Shown here: in pieces, positions 5,561 to 5,586 of the stretch
Position numbering within the stretch: position 1 is the stretch's first letter
Layout of the letters: each line of letters begins with the position of its first letter
Source: Lentisphaeria bacterium
Lineage (GTDB): Bacteria; Verrucomicrobiota; Lentisphaeria; Oligosphaerales; Oligosphaeraceae
Assembly: GCA_028699735.1 (NCBI GenBank)
Contig: JAQVUB010000197.1
Location: 1 to 5,586, forward strand
DNA: 5,586 bases
Reading direction: 5' to 3'
Notes under the pieces: model-generated
Told to the model about the DNA's origin: nothing
Database searches by the model: none
What the model saw: only the letters and a program-made list of their open reading frames with translations
Translations under genes and position numbers: made by a program

Positions 5561-5586
5561 TGGTAATGCGTCAGTTAAACTTGGTA
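5561..5586. repeat. Start of palindromic repeat copy D, cut by the window edge
   Basis: TGGTAATGCGTCAGTT and the following AAACTTGGTA match the left edge of copy B (TGGTAATCCGTCAGTGG) and of copy C (ATCAGTTAAACTTGG). It starts 26 bp after the rpmG stop. The body of the element lies beyond the window. Confidence 0.7.

Overview
The window is about 5.6 kb of bacterial core-genome DNA dominated by translation genes. It holds ribosomal protein S1 (rpsA), tRNA-Thr(GGT), elongation factor Tu (tuf) and ribosomal protein L33 (rpmG), all on the + strand. On the left are the tail of an unrecognised + strand gene and a convergent Gfo/Idh/MocA-family oxidoreductase on the - strand. The order tRNA-Thr - tuf - rpmG matches the start of the conserved tRNA-Thr/tuf/(tRNA-Trp)/secE/nusG region of many bacteria. 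The short L33 ending PF.RK.TLHRE and the form of EF-Tu make me lean towards the PVC group (perhaps Lentisphaerota). That is an impression from recall, not a demonstrated assignment.

Layout: 1-290 partial unknown gene; 285-346 degenerate repeat copy A; 351-1394 oxidoreductase (- strand) with its promoter at 1438-1466; 1468-1630 repeat copy B, a near-perfect long palindrome; 1647-1792 rpsA promoter and a leader able to form three successive hairpins; 1793-3583 rpsA; 3591-3787 repeat copy C; 3827-3886 tRNA promoter and leader; 3887-3962 tRNA-Thr; 4108-5313 tuf; 5330-5366 intrinsic terminator; 5382-5534 rpmG; 5561-5586 start of repeat copy D, cut by the window edge. The two stretches over 300 bp without a gene (1395-1792 and 3584-3886) are accounted for by repeats B and C, promoters and the rpsA leader.

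The genes are ordinary; the non-coding DNA is the unusual part. Four copies of one long palindromic family sit at four of the gene junctions. The two complete ones have complementary changes in their arms and both lie just upstream of look-alike promoters (TTGCAA, 16 bp, TA...TT). The rpsA leader lacks a Shine-Dalgarno sequence and carries three hairpins, which resembles the architecture known for S1 autoregulation in E. coli.
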